Origin: Herbinix sp.
Lineage (GTDB): Bacteria; Bacillota; Clostridia; Lachnospirales; Lachnospiraceae
Assembly: GCA_029240245.1 (NCBI GenBank)
Contig: JARBTJ010000032.1
Span: 1 to 39,129, forward strand
Reading direction: 5' to 3'
DNA: 39,129 nt
The notes under the pieces: generated by a model
Databases searched by the model: none
The model's input: only the letters and a program-made list of their open reading frames with translations
Told to the model about the DNA's origin: nothing
Shown here: positions 17,906 to 26,890 of the stretch, one piece after another
How positions within the stretch are numbered: position 1 is the first letter of the stretch
Layout: every line of letters starts with the position of its first letter
Program-made: the position numbers and the translations under genes

Positions 17906-18163
17906 ATGAATAAAATAAAAAAAATACTTCTGATCTTAAATATAATATTGACTGCATTTTTGGGATTTATCATATTTCAATTATCAAATTTGATGTATCG
18001 ATATAAACGAACCAGAATGTGGATTGAACAGAATGAATTTAATAATCAGTTATATATAGACCTACAGGAAATAATTCCATTCGCATGGATGATATGGGGA
18101 GCTTTAATTGTTATAGCAATACTTTTATTCATCTTTGAATTTAGAAAAAAAATCACTTACTAA
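17906..18163 (+). CDS. Small two-span membrane protein
   Basis: An 85-residue protein with a hydrophobic N-terminal segment (about 7-28), a charged loop (RYKRTRMWIEQNEFNNQ), a second span (about 58-77) and a basic tail. No known family recognised. A candidate promoter, an AAGGAG ribosome site (11 bases before the ATG) and a downstream hairpin support it as a real gene. Confidence 0.7.
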   Translation: MNKIKKILLILNIILTAFLGFIIFQLSNLMYRYKRTRMWIEQNEFNNQLYIDLQEIIPFAWMIWGALIVIAILLFIFEFRKKITY

Positions 18164-18182
18164 TCTATTTAATTGCGAAGCA

Positions 18183-18206
18183 AAGGAGGGACTAAAATCC
18201 CTCCTT
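18183..18206 (+). terminator. Hairpin after the small membrane protein gene
   Basis: A perfect 9-bp stem (AAGGAGGGA / TCCCTCCTT) with a 6-base loop lies 20 bases beyond the stop codon. There is no T run, so terminator function is uncertain. Confidence 0.5.
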
Positions 18207-18273
18207 AAGTCTATACATATGTTCATAACATTAACGAATACATTTTAATCAACAGCACTCTGAGGGATTTATC

Positions 18274-18405
18274 ATGGAACAATGTGTAAGCTTGCTGACA
18301 CTTTGCGCTTTGGCGGATTGCGAAGCAATAAATTTTCTTACCGCGAGATGTGCATCCTTCACGGAGTGCTTTTCTTATTTCATCGGACTCAATAGTTTTA
18401 GATAG
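18274..18405 (+). CDS. Possible 43-residue cysteine-rich peptide (weak)
   Basis: An ATG preceded by GAGGG at 7 bases opens a 43-codon frame with five Cys residues (4, 11, 16, 26, 32) and no recognisable domain. It lies between repeats of ATTGCGAAGCAA (18172-18183 and 18317-18328) and may simply be decayed or repetitive DNA. No promoter seen. Confidence 0.2.
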   Translation: MEQCVSLLTLCALADCEAINFLTARCASFTECFSYFIGLNSFR

Positions 18406-18414
18406 TAATTATTA

Positions 18415-19122
18415 TCAAAGGTTCTTAGATTCCTTTTCCCTTTCTTTCTCATTATCTTCTTCCAGAAACAGTTCAAGTAATTTCATATAGTCCAGTTCCG
18501 AAAAAATATCCTCCAGATTATTATCTGCCTCTTCTACCGGCGCGGGCGGCGTTAGTGCAACATAATTAAAGTTAGCAATTCTCGGGGTGCTCACCGGAGA
18601 AATCGTTTTAACTGCTGTATCCGGGGCATCGACCCCCTGTTTCATATAATTCGTTACCTTAACTACGTAGTTTTGTGTTTCCTTAAAAGGTGGTATTCCA
18701 CCATACTTCTTTACATTGTTCATCCCTGCATTATAAGCGGCAAGGGCCAATTTTGTATCCCCGTCATATTGATCCAGCAGCTCAGCGATATATTTCGCAC
18801 CGCCCATAATATTCTGTTCCGGATCAAAGGAATCCTTCACACCAAGGTAAGCAGCCGTTTTTGGCATAAGCTGCATAATTCCCTGGGCACCGCATCGCGA
18901 TACTGCCTTTGGATTAAAATCAGATTCCGCCTTCCCGATTGCTTTCAATAAATCAACCGGAATATTATATTTATTTGCTGCCTGTTCAAAAATATCATCC
19001 ATGCTTTTCGTTTCTGGCAAATAAGAAGAAAAGCCGGTACTGCTTACACCGGAATTTTTCCCTGGCGTCAGACGATATCCGTTCGTCTGATCTATATTTT
19101 TTATTCCGTTTACTTCTGCCAT
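18415..19122 (-). CDS. Lytic transglycosylase, SLT domain
   Basis: Started at the ATG at 19122 (GGAGG 8 bases upstream) it is 235 residues; a longer frame to 19164 has no such site. The SLT domain (about 40-155) has all its marks: catalytic Glu66 in KAESDFNPKAVS, GIMQLMPKTA, NIMGGAKYIAELL and ALAAYNAG. It cleaves peptidoglycan glycan strands. There is no clear signal peptide; the N-terminus is Gly/Ser-rich, so export may be by a non-classical route, as with some flagellar or conjugation-linked SLT enzymes. A charged, Glu-rich tail follows the domain. It lies downstream of the phosphatase operon but behind a terminator. Confidence 0.92.
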   Translation of the reverse strand: MAEVNGIKNIDQTNGYRLTPGKNSGVSSTGFSSYLPETKSMDDIFEQAANKYNIPVDLLKAIGKAESDFNPKAVSRCGAQGIMQLMPKTAAYLGVKDSFDPEQNIMGGAKYIAELLDQYDGDTKLALAAYNAGMNNVKKYGGIPPFKETQNYVVKVTNYMKQGVDAPDTAVKTISPVSTPRIANFNYVALTPPAPVEEADNNLEDIFSELDYMKLLELFLEEDNEKEREKESKNL

Positions 19123-19303
19123 GTAACATCCTCCGTAGCTGCAAACATCTGGTTTTTTGATCAATATTACATATTTCGTAACTCTATGACATTAATTATA
19201 TATGTTACTCTGCCCTATTGTCAATTTTAATTCGTAGGTCAGAGGTCTGATTTGATATGATTCCATCACTGTTTGCAAAAAAATGGTGCAGTATTCGAAA
19301 TAA

Positions 19304-19329
19304 GGCTTATGGTCTGACCACCATAAGCC
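19304..19329 (-). terminator. Terminator of the kinase-phosphatase operon
   Basis: A perfect 10-bp stem (GGCTTATGGT / ACCATAAGCC) with a 6-base loop, 22 bases past the last phosphatase stop codon; the minus strand continues TTATTTCG. Confidence 0.75.
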
Positions 19330-19351
19330 CTATACTTTTATCTACTTCCTT

Positions 19352-20074
19352 TTATTCTGTTATCATACAGCAAAGAACAGTAAAGTTATCCGCTGTTTCT
19401 CTTTGACGTTTTCTCACTCTGCATAACATATAATCAGCCCATGCTCTGGGGGAAGATGATTTTGATAAATCAATCTCCAATTCCGTTTCATAAATCCATT
19501 CCCAAAATCCATCCGAGCATAATAAAAACGCATCTCCTGCTTGAACAGAAATCGGTGTTACCAAAACATCTGCCCTCACTTGATCAGTACTGCCAACGGC
19601 CTTTAATAGGCGGTTTCGGTCCAGACTTACTCGTTGCTGATCTCTCGTTATCTCTCCCAAATCTACCGCTGCCTGAGCTACCGTATGATCTTTTGTCTGA
19701 TATACAATCCGGCAATCATTAAAATAGTAGAAACGGGAATCACCTACATGAGCACATCGGAGGTTATCATTCTCAACTAATGCAGCCACTATCGTAGTTG
19801 CAGCATTATTAGCCTCAGGATTTCTGGTCTGCATCTCACGAATCAGGTTATTCGCTTCCCCAATTGCTTGTGAAAAATCAATCGTTCTATCGGCCCTATA
19901 CTGCTCTAGCATATACTGTATCGTTAATCTTGATGCCTCTTCGCTATGTTTATGACCGCCAAGTCCATCAGCCAAGGCCCATAACCCTCCGTTATCAATA
20001 AGCTGGTATCCGGAAAAATCCTCATTATTCGGTCTTTTGCCCTGGCAAGTATACTGATATGTAATATATTTCAT
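19352..20074 (-). CDS. PP2C-family protein phosphatase (second in operon)
   Basis: A 240-residue PPM/PP2C phosphatase when started at the ATG at 20074 (AAGGG at 8 bases); a GTG nine bases earlier is less well placed. Metal-binding motifs are present: NNED near the start, ALADGLGGH, CAHVGDSRFYY, LLCSDGFWE and DNFTVL. It removes phosphate from Ser/Thr in the cytosol. It is the last gene of the operon and differs strongly from the phosphatase at 21274-22077, so the two may have different targets among the kinase and FHA proteins. Confidence 0.93.
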   Translation of the reverse strand: MKYITYQYTCQGKRPNNEDFSGYQLIDNGGLWALADGLGGHKHSEEASRLTIQYMLEQYRADRTIDFSQAIGEANNLIREMQTRNPEANNAATTIVAALVENDNLRCAHVGDSRFYYFNDCRIVYQTKDHTVAQAAVDLGEITRDQQRVSLDRNRLLKAVGSTDQVRADVLVTPISVQAGDAFLLCSDGFWEWIYETELEIDLSKSSSPRAWADYMLCRVRKRQRETADNFTVLCCMITE

Positions 20075-20101
20075 ACGGGACACCCTTCTGATTTACTTTG
20101 C

Positions 20102-21277
20102 CTATTCCACCCGGAAGGTATTGCTTTCATCTGCAAGATAGAAAACATCACCCTTCTTTACCGTCTTTGGCGATCGTGCGGCTAGCTTTTCCCCATTTAA
20201 AAATGTTCCATAGCTCGAGCCACAATCCTGTAACATAACATTATTTCCGGCCAATGTAATCTCACAATGCAGACTGCTGATACCCGCCTGTTCTGCGGGA
20301 TAAATAATGGTACAACGTTTTGGATCTCTGCCGATCTTCAGATCAGAGTTAAGCGGAAAATTACGGCCTGCAAAATATCCATTGGTTCCAACTAAAGTGA
20401 ACTTATTTTTAACGGTTGCTTTCGTTGTCCCTGTTTGTTTTGAAGTATTCGATTTTCTCCTGATTAAAATTAATAATACAACAACAATAATCACTACCAG
20501 AGCACAAATACTTAATCCAATTATCAAAACCATATTATTACCAGTTCCCGTAATGGTAATTGGAATGATATCTCTGTTAATACTACGGACTAACTCATCT
20601 ATCATAACAGCATAATTTGCACTTCCGGTGTCAGATTTTATAGAAAATGTATTAATTCCGACAACCTCTCCTTTTGAGTTAACCAAAGGTCCACCGGAGT
20701 TGCCTTCACTGATATCGATATCAATCATGTATACATCTGTCTCATCAATCCGGGCTTCTTTTGAGATAATACCCTGTGTAATCGCTATATCAGATTTATC
20801 ATATTTTATAAAATCATTTCCCGCTGTAGAGGAGCTTGGATACCCTAATGCAGTAAAATTCCCATTTAAGTCAATCTCTTTATTTGGGCAGATTACTAAA
20901 GCGGATCGTAAATCTGTTGCCTCAGGGAGTCTTAAGATTGCAATATCTTTTTTTTCATCCTTCCAATATATCTCCGATTGCATATAACTGTTGGCAGCTG
21001 CGGAGAAATATACCGTAATTGTACCACCATCATAATAAGCATCACGAACTACATGGAAGTTCGTTACGATATATCGTACCGGTTTACCTGATTCACCAAT
21101 AGCAAAACCGCTTCCAAATCCATATACATCTTCTGTCTCTTCCGTTATCAGCACAACTCCATCTGCAGCTTCCCTGGCAGTGGTTACATCAGCCAAAGCC
21201 ATAGCATTCATACTTAATAACATTACAATGCTCAAGATTAAAAGCATGGCCAATCTAACAATTTTTACTTTCGTCAT
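20102..21277 (-). CDS. Trypsin-like protease, transmembrane, C-terminal FHA domain
   Basis: A 391-residue fusion. Residues 1-29 are a signal peptide or first span. A trypsin/HtrA-fold protease (30-240) has His75 (TNFHVV), Asp111 (KKDIAILRL) and Ser194 (EGNSGGPL). A membrane span (248-273) with RRK on its inner side leads to an FHA domain (about 300-391; IGRD, GISSLH, GSSYGTFLNG). Topology places the protease outside and the phosphothreonine-binding FHA inside. No PDZ domain is seen, unlike DegP/HtrA. It overlaps the phosphatase gene upstream by 4 bases (ATGA), so translation is coupled. Likely role: surface proteolysis governed by, or reporting to, the kinase. Confidence 0.92.
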   Translation of the reverse strand: MTKVKIVRLAMLLILSIVMLLSMNAMALADVTTAREAADGVVLITEETEDVYGFGSGFAIGESGKPVRYIVTNFHVVRDAYYDGGTITVYFSAAANSYMQSEIYWKDEKKDIAILRLPEATDLRSALVICPNKEIDLNGNFTALGYPSSSTAGNDFIKYDKSDIAITQGIISKEARIDETDVYMIDIDISEGNSGGPLVNSKGEVVGINTFSIKSDTGSANYAVMIDELVRSINRDIIPITITGTGNNMVLIIGLSICALVVIIVVVLLILIRRKSNTSKQTGTTKATVKNKFTLVGTNGYFAGRNFPLNSDLKIGRDPKRCTIIYPAEQAGISSLHCEITLAGNNVMLQDCGSSYGTFLNGEKLAARSPKTVKKGDVFYLADESNTFRVE

Positions 21278-22077
21278 TTTTGCTCCTCCTTAAAATTTAA
21301 AATCATAATTGTTGCATTGTCCTGCTTCGGGTAGTTTTTTGCGGTTACAAGCCTTGTAATCTTATCTGCTGCTGACTGTGACTGCTTATGTAGCAATTCT
21401 TTTATTTCGTCTTCTGTCACTGCTTGATAGATGCCATCCGTACACAGAATGATACAATCATTATCCTGTAAATAAAATGCACGCCTGTTAAAATCAATAT
21501 CTGCCAGGTATTCTGTTCCAAGATAACTTGATAGAGATCCTGTTAATTGTTCAGATATCATTTCGCCCTGTAATTCCTTATGAAGCACGAAATTCTCCAA
21601 ATTATGGTCTTCATTAATTTGATATAAACCCTCATTTCTTAATAAATAAAGTCTTGAATCTCCGACAGATGCCCAATAAAGCTCATTATGTACGATAATA
21701 GCAGCTACCAGAGTAGCACCCGATTTCACGTTCTTAATCTGATTTTCCTTATGTAATAACTCGTTCGCCTCCTCCGTCGTTTTTTCAAGAAACGAGGGGA
21801 TGCTTTTTGTGCCATCATATGAGTGAATGGAGGTAATGAAATGCTTTACAACCATTTTACTTGCCACCATTCCATCTGCAAGTCCGCCCATTCCGTCTGA
21901 TAAAACGGCAAGAATACTGCCCCGTTCCAGATTAATATCGGACCAGCCAAAGGAATCCTGCTGCTCCTTTCTCTGACCTTTTATTTGTGCATTTCCGACG
22001 GTAACATATTGCTTTTTTCCATGGCTGCAGAGCAACATAGGTGGTGATGCCGGTATTTTTTTAGTAAAAAAGCGCAT
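21274..22077 (-). CDS. PP2C-family protein phosphatase (first in operon)
   Basis: A 267-residue PP2C phosphatase. A short N-terminal extension (1-25) precedes the catalytic domain with EQQDSFGW, LAVLSDGMGG (Asp61), WASVGDSRLYLL, ILCTDGIYQ and DNATIMIL. It should oppose the kinase encoded upstream in the operon. It starts 12 bases after the FHA gene and overlaps the protease gene by 4 bases. Confidence 0.93.
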   Translation of the reverse strand: MRFFTKKIPASPPMLLCSHGKKQYVTVGNAQIKGQRKEQQDSFGWSDINLERGSILAVLSDGMGGLADGMVASKMVVKHFITSIHSYDGTKSIPSFLEKTTEEANELLHKENQIKNVKSGATLVAAIIVHNELYWASVGDSRLYLLRNEGLYQINEDHNLENFVLHKELQGEMISEQLTGSLSSYLGTEYLADIDFNRRAFYLQDNDCIILCTDGIYQAVTEDEIKELLHKQSQSAADKITRLVTAKNYPKQDNATIMILNFKEEQK

Positions 22078-22089
22078 TTGATATCACCA

Positions 22090-22770
22090 TCACTCCCACA
22101 TAAATTCATTTCCACACAGGCATATCAGTTTTAATACTGTATTACCAATTAAAATATTATCCGTATTTTTCAAACACACAGGTGACATTACCAGCTCATT
22201 ATTTACATAAATATTATTCCTGCTTTGTGATGCATCCAACCAAAATTCACGTTTTTGTCGATGAAATGCAATAATCACAGTAGTATCACGTGAGATTGTA
22301 TTATCAAAATCCAGTGCTATATCATTACTTTGTGCACGTCCGATATAGGCTTTTTCCGTACAAATGCGATAATCTTTTCCTCTTTTTATACCTTCGGTAC
22401 ATACAAGCCAGCCAAGTACAGGACTTCGCCCTTCAAAGCCTCCTATCATCGGTGCAGTCGCCATGATATCGGTTGACTGTCGTATCGGTTCCGTCTTCGG
22501 AAAATCAACCTGCTCAATCGGCATAGTTTTAGGGAATGTAATTTCCTTAATCGGCATAGTTTTAGGAAAATCCGTTTCTATACCCATAGAAGTTTTCGGG
22601 TAGCCGATCGACTCATCAATAGCTTCATTACTTTCCGACTTGTTTAATTCGGTTTGTTCTTGACTTGTCAAAGGGCGAGTTCTTCCCATCTGATGATTTG
22701 AGCAATAAGGACATTCTATATTCTTATCAGCATCATAGTAATGTCCGCTTTTACATAATTGCATCCGCAT
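22090..22770 (-). CDS. FHA-domain protein with zinc knuckle and threonine repeats
   Basis: A 226-residue cytosolic protein. The N-terminus (6-23) has a zinc-knuckle-like C-GHYYD...CPYC. Residues 57-96 contain four 11-residue repeats with threonines exactly at 60, 71, 82 and 93; three read F-P-K-T-x-P-I. A C-terminal FHA domain (about 115-226; YIGRAQSND, NNIYVNNE) follows. FHA domains bind phosphothreonine and often prefer Ile or Asp three residues on, which the T-x-P-I repeats provide. The protein may therefore be kinase substrate and reader at once. It lies between kinase and phosphatase. Confidence 0.9.
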   Translation of the reverse strand: MRMQLCKSGHYYDADKNIECPYCSNHQMGRTRPLTSQEQTELNKSESNEAIDESIGYPKTSMGIETDFPKTMPIKEITFPKTMPIEQVDFPKTEPIRQSTDIMATAPMIGGFEGRSPVLGWLVCTEGIKRGKDYRICTEKAYIGRAQSNDIALDFDNTISRDTTVIIAFHRQKREFWLDASQSRNNIYVNNELVMSPVCLKNTDNILIGNTVLKLICLCGNEFMWE

Positions 22771-22850
22771 AGTGACCTCTTTCTGAAGAATAAATATGAA
22801 TATGTTATTTCAGTTATTTCTATTCTCTGTTTCGCTTAACCTCGTCATTG

Positions 22851-24944
22851 TTAATTCAACCCTACTGTGATTGTGTTAGTTCCATAATGTACAGTCGCCG
22901 TTTTACCATCTGGAGAGTATGTAATTGTATATTCGACACCCGCCGGAATTCGTATTGTACTTTTACCGACAATAATCGTCTGAGTGGCTGGTGTGGGTAT
23001 AACAAATGGAGTTGGTGTCGGCTTTGGTGTTGGTGTCGGTGTTAATGTAGGCTTTGGCGTCGGTGTTGGTGTCGGTCTGGGTGTGGGTGACGGTGTCGGT
23101 CTGGGTGTCGGTGTTGGTCTGGGCGTTGGTGTTGGTGTTGGTGTCGGTGTTGGTGTTAGTGTCGGTGTTGGTGTAGGTGTCGGTGTTGGTGTCGGTGTTG
23201 GTGTTGGTGTCGGCGTAGGTGTCAGTGTTGGCCTTGGTGTCGGTGTCAAGGTTGGTCTTGGTGTCGGTGTCAAGGTTGGCCTTGGTGTTGGTGACAAAGT
23301 TGGTGTCGGCCTAGGTGTCGGAGTCGATTTAGGTGTCGGTGTTGCGATAGGAATAGGAGTCACTGTAGGTTTTGGCGTAATCGTCTCGGTAGGCTTCGGT
23401 GTTGGTGTAATGGTTATATTATTTACCGGTGCATCCGTAATTTCAGGCATCGGCGTTACCGTTAATTCCGGTTCCGGTGTTACGGTCATTGTCGGTACCG
23501 GTGTAGCATCTTCATCCGCTTTCACAGTATCTGTTGGTACTGGTTCCTGCGTCGGCTCCATGGAAGGGGTAACCGGAGCAGTTATACTTGGTTGATTATT
23601 CACAGGCACATACTGATCTTCCCCCTTATTGTTAATTAAAATAATAGCGAATATGATACAGCCTATGACAGCCGCTCCACAAATGACAATTAGAATACTA
23701 TGATGCTTCGCGGAAAAATTTTGTTTCTCCTTGAAATCCTGTTCCGAATTAGTTATTGGTGCAGTTACGTTCTGTTTAACAGATCTTCCTTTCTTTTCAG
23801 TATGGGAAACCGTTTCCTCCTCTTTCCTGTGATACTCTCGTTGATCCGATCTCTGATTTGAGCTGTCGGTTGTCATAATCGATTGATCGGATGCCTTTCC
23901 ACGTTGATCTGATTTTATATTCATAGCATCTATTTTCTTTTTTGAAGTGCCGGCTTTTTTGTCTCCTAAGGCTTTCGTTAAATCCTTACGAAACTCAGTA
24001 ATCTCTTGATATCTATTTACCGCCCGGACCTCCAGTGCTTTCAACAAGAGCGTATCCACTGCTTTTGGTAATTCCGGATTTAATTTTGATGGTGCTATCA
24101 GAATGTCGTGATCCAGTCGATCCATTGCAGCTGCCGGAAGCTGGCCTGTGATACAATAATAAAAGGTAGCTGCAAGAGCGTAGATATCTGTCCAGGGACC
24201 TTGTTTCCCATGGGTTTGATATTGCTCTATCGGTGCTAACCCCATTTTCAAAATTACGGATAAGCTCTTCGAGTTATTGGTAAGAACCTGGCGTGCAGAA
24301 CCAAAATCCAGTAATTTTGCCGTTCCGTCTTCTGTGATATAGATATTATCTGGAGATATATCCCGATGCAGAATATTTACACTATGTATTAAAAGCAGTG
24401 CATCCGTTATCGGCAAAAGGAGATCAACCGCTTCCTTCCAGCTGAGCTTTCCTCCTTTTTGTTCCGCATACCTTTTTAGATCCTGACCCCTCAGATATTC
24501 CATTGCATAATATGCTGTGTTATTTTCATAAAAAAAGCGGAGTACCTTAATTATGTTAGGATGTCCGTTAAATCTTGCTACGGTCTTAGCTTCTTCATAA
24601 AACTTTTCAGAACCGACTTGAAAACTATCTTCATTTTCTTTATCTGTATAGGTAAAAACATTCGTATTTCCGGGCATACGATATGCCATTGTATCCGGTA
24701 AATATTCCTTTATGGCAACTTTGCATTCTTCCCTCATATCATAAGCGAGATAAGTAATTCCAAATCCTCCACGTCCTATTACCTTTCCTACAACATAGCG
24801 CCCCGCTAGAATTGTTCCATGTGTCAGACAGCCCGTTTCACTTTGTATTTCATTGGTGGTGCTGCCACAACTTGAACATATATCATGGTCATCCATCTCT
24901 TCAAAGCAAAGATTACAAAGGTTTTTATTATTGATTGAAATCAT
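22851..24944 (-). CDS. Transmembrane Ser/Thr protein kinase with Pro-Thr stalk
   Basis: A 697-residue kinase. A four-Cys knuckle (C10, C13, C23, C26) precedes a Hanks-type kinase domain (about 49-320) with GRGGFG loop (57-62), Lys79, HRDISPDN (Asp195) and DFG (213-215). A basic Ser/Gln-rich juxtamembrane part (330-412) leads to one span (415-437), then about 215 residues rich in Pro and Thr, and a small C-terminal beta domain (656-697). There are no PASTA repeats, unlike PrkC. The stalk would cross much of the wall and place the end domain outside as a possible sensor. It is first in its operon. Confidence 0.94.
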   Translation of the reverse strand: MISINNKNLCNLCFEEMDDHDICSSCGSTTNEIQSETGCLTHGTILAGRYVVGKVIGRGGFGITYLAYDMREECKVAIKEYLPDTMAYRMPGNTNVFTYTDKENEDSFQVGSEKFYEEAKTVARFNGHPNIIKVLRFFYENNTAYYAMEYLRGQDLKRYAEQKGGKLSWKEAVDLLLPITDALLLIHSVNILHRDISPDNIYITEDGTAKLLDFGSARQVLTNNSKSLSVILKMGLAPIEQYQTHGKQGPWTDIYALAATFYYCITGQLPAAAMDRLDHDILIAPSKLNPELPKAVDTLLLKALEVRAVNRYQEITEFRKDLTKALGDKKAGTSKKKIDAMNIKSDQRGKASDQSIMTTDSSNQRSDQREYHRKEEETVSHTEKKGRSVKQNVTAPITNSEQDFKEKQNFSAKHHSILIVICGAAVIGCIIFAIILINNKGEDQYVPVNNQPSITAPVTPSMEPTQEPVPTDTVKADEDATPVPTMTVTPEPELTVTPMPEITDAPVNNITITPTPKPTETITPKPTVTPIPIATPTPKSTPTPRPTPTLSPTPRPTLTPTPRPTLTPTPRPTLTPTPTPTPTPTPTPTPTPTPTLTPTPTPTPTPTPRPTPTPRPTPSPTPRPTPTPTPKPTLTPTPTPKPTPTPFVIPTPATQTIIVGKSTIRIPAGVEYTITYSPDGKTATVHYGTNTITVGLN
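23000..23420. repeat. Low-complexity GGTGTC/GGTGTT repeats in the kinase stalk
   Basis: Degenerate 6-bp units (GGTGTC, GGTGTT, GGTCTG) encode Thr-Pro, Arg-Pro and Lys-Pro pairs on the minus strand. Length is likely to vary between strains by slippage. The similar plus-strand Gly-Val frame is a shadow. Confidence 0.9.
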
Positions 24945-25006
24945 ATGCCACCCCCCTAAATGCTTGATTTCATAAATATTGGTAATTTGAGTATTTATGA
25001 TAAAAT

Positions 25007-25035
25007 ATTATAAGTTGATTGCCTCATTTTGTCAA
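25007..25035 (-). promoter_or_regulatory. Consensus sigma-A promoter of the kinase operon
   Basis: On the minus strand TTGACA (25030-25035), 17 bases, TATAAT (25007-25012): a perfect match. The gap 24945-25311 is otherwise very AT-rich; a plus-strand TATAAT at 25280-25285 is a possible -10 for the chemoreceptor gene with no good -35. Confidence 0.85.
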
Positions 25036-25311
25036 TTAATTGCATGATTTATTTATTCAATTCCGAATGTTTTGTGATAAAATCTTAAATTTTATGGATA
25101 AATATTTTTATTAATGATAGTATAGTTAATTTTGTAATATATAGTATCAATTTATACTAATTGTTTGCGATTAATTCTAGAAATTTAAGCAATTTCAGTT
25201 ATATGCACAACGTCTGCACAACCATAAAATATAACAGTGACAAAAATTGCAAAATATGTTATATTTTTATCATATATTCTATAATTCGACATATGAAGGG
25301 TTGGGCAATTT

Positions 25312-26610
25312 ATGGTGTTTCTAAAAGCTAAAAAGAAATCGGAGCAGCAAACTTCCGTGCATCATGCGGAAAATGAATTAATTCTATTACATGATAAATT
25401 ATCGAACAAAGATAATTTCATTCATCAAATGTTAGTTAAGCAAAATGACCTCCTGCAATATATGACACAACTTGATTATGTGAAAGGAATTATCAACGAA
25501 GTAAATCAACAAAGCACAATGGTTGAGGGTGTCGCAGCCAGCAGCCAGGAATTAAGTGCCGCTACCGATGAAATCTCCAACTTTGTTCAACACTCCTACA
25601 AAGCCACCTGTGACAGCATCGTGGAATCAAAAGCTTCGATCGATAACATAAACACATCCTTTGCCCGAGTTGAAACCATCATTGAATCTATCGGCAGTGC
25701 GAAACGCAGTATGGACGTTGTGAATAAACGTGCTACTGAAATAGACGAAATGGTAATCATCATAAAAAATGTTGCAAGTCAGACAAACCTATTAGCTCTA
25801 AATGCTTCCATAGAGGCTGCCCGTGCCGGTGAGCAAGGGAAAGGCTTCACGGTAGTCGCCTCAGAAATCAAAAAATTAGCAGAAAGCACCAATAAGCAAC
25901 TTACGAATATTCAAAAAATTGTAATCAACTTAACGTCAGAAATTTCAGGAACCTCAGTAGCACTGAATACTGCCTCTAATTCTTATAAGGACACGAAAGA
26001 TTATATCAACGATTCGGTACAATCGATTAACCGAATGAACGATATGCTTACCGAGATCAACCACAGCTTTATGGAAATATCCTCCAACATTGAAGAACAA
26101 ACCGCTGCTTCTGAAGAAATCTCCAACAGTCTGCAGGTTGTAAGTGAAAAGACAGATTCCTTACGCGAAAAGACGATTAAAACCGGAAAAGCTTTCTATG
26201 AAATATCCAAAATTATTGATGAAATCAGGCTATTATGCTATGAGCATGCTGATAATATCGATAAAGCTCTTCAAATCGAACTCTGTGTAAGTGATCACTT
26301 AATGTGGAGATGGCGAGTATATAACATGATTTTAGGTAATGCCGTTTTTGATGACAATGCGGTTGGCACCCATCATACCTGCCGTCTTGGAAAATGGATT
26401 CAGAACCAGGATTTATCCGATAGTAAACTAAAAAAATTAATTGATGCGTTAGAAAAACCTCACTCTTCTCTTCACGAGCTTGCAACCACCTCCATAAAGC
26501 ACTTCAATGCGAAAAATGTAAATGGTGCGGAAGAAGCCTTACGTCTTATGGATTTAGAATCAAAAGAGGTAATCCATTATTTAAGAGAAATGAAAGCTCT
26601 TTATCAATAA
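25312..26610 (+). CDS. Soluble methyl-accepting chemoreceptor with CZB domain
   Basis: A 432-residue cytosolic receptor without membrane spans. The coiled-coil signalling part (about 60-320) contains the conserved hairpin tip [20 protein letters not shown] and [15 protein letters not shown]. The C-terminal ~110 residues form a CZB zinc-binding domain: [17 protein letters not shown] and [10 protein letters not shown] supply the His/Cys/His ligands. CZB receptors sense zinc or oxidants such as hypochlorite in known cases; that role is inferred. It sits alone on the plus strand between two minus-strand operons. GAAGGG 11 bases or so upstream of the ATG supports the start. Confidence 0.93.
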   Translation: MVFLKAKKKSEQQTSVHHAENELILLHDKLSNKDNFIHQMLVKQNDLLQYMTQLDYVKGIINEVNQQSTMVEGVAASSQELSAATDEISNFVQHSYKATCDSIVESKASIDNINTSFARVETIIESIGSAKRSMDVVNKRATEIDEMVIIIKNVASQTNLLALNASIEAARAGEQGKGFTVVASEIKKLAESTNKQLTNIQKIVINLTSEISGTSVALNTASNSYKDTKDYINDSVQSINRMNDMLTEINHSFMEISSNIEEQTAASEEISNSLQVVSEKTDSLREKTIKTGKAFYEISKIIDEIRLLCYEHADNIDKALQIELCVSDHLMWRWRVYNMILGNAVFDDNAVGTHHTCRLGKWIQNQDLSDSKLKKLIDALEKPHSSLHELATTSIKHFNAKNVNGAEEALRLMDLESKEVIHYLREMKALYQ

Positions 26611-26630
26611 TAAGGAAAAAATTACACATT

Positions 26631-26660
26631 GAAGGGTGCATTCAGACGAATGCACCCTTC
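26631..26660 (+). terminator. Terminator after the chemoreceptor gene
   Basis: A perfect 13-bp stem (GAAGGGTGCATTC / GAATGCACCCTTC) with a 4-base loop lies about 20 bases past the stop codon; the T tail is poor. Confidence 0.8.
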
Positions 26661-26745
26661 GCTGAATTTATATTTCGTTTTGTTGTCTATTTATATGAAT
26701 TATTTTAAATAACTTATGAGTGTTAACTAAGTTCGCATTAATCCC

Positions 26746-26877
26746 TGTTAGGGCTAAAGTGTCAAAAGCACTTTCGGTATTTTCGTGCTACAATATATTG
26801 ATATGCAAGCTTTCTTCCATATCAGTATATTGTAGCATGAAAAGTGCGTTACACCTTTTGACACTAACCTTGTTAGG
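26746..26877. repeat. Long imperfect palindrome, possible small foldback element
   Basis: AGTGTCAAAAG (26758-26768) pairs exactly with CTTTTGACACT (26855-26865), and further inside GTGCTACAATATATTGATATG pairs with CATATCAGTATATTGTAGCAT with one or two mismatches. TGTTAGG repeats directly at 26746-26752 and 26871-26877. It lies just past the end of the Hsp70/AAA operon and could act as its terminator, or be a MITE with a 7-bp target duplication. The gap 26611-26890 has no gene. Confidence 0.65.
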
Positions 26878-26890
26878 AAGTTGCTATCAA

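Noticed and set aside
22984..23595. Plus-strand 203-residue Gly-Val-rich frame
   Set aside because: It is the antisense of the kinase Pro-Thr stalk; low-complexity composition keeps the frame open by chance.
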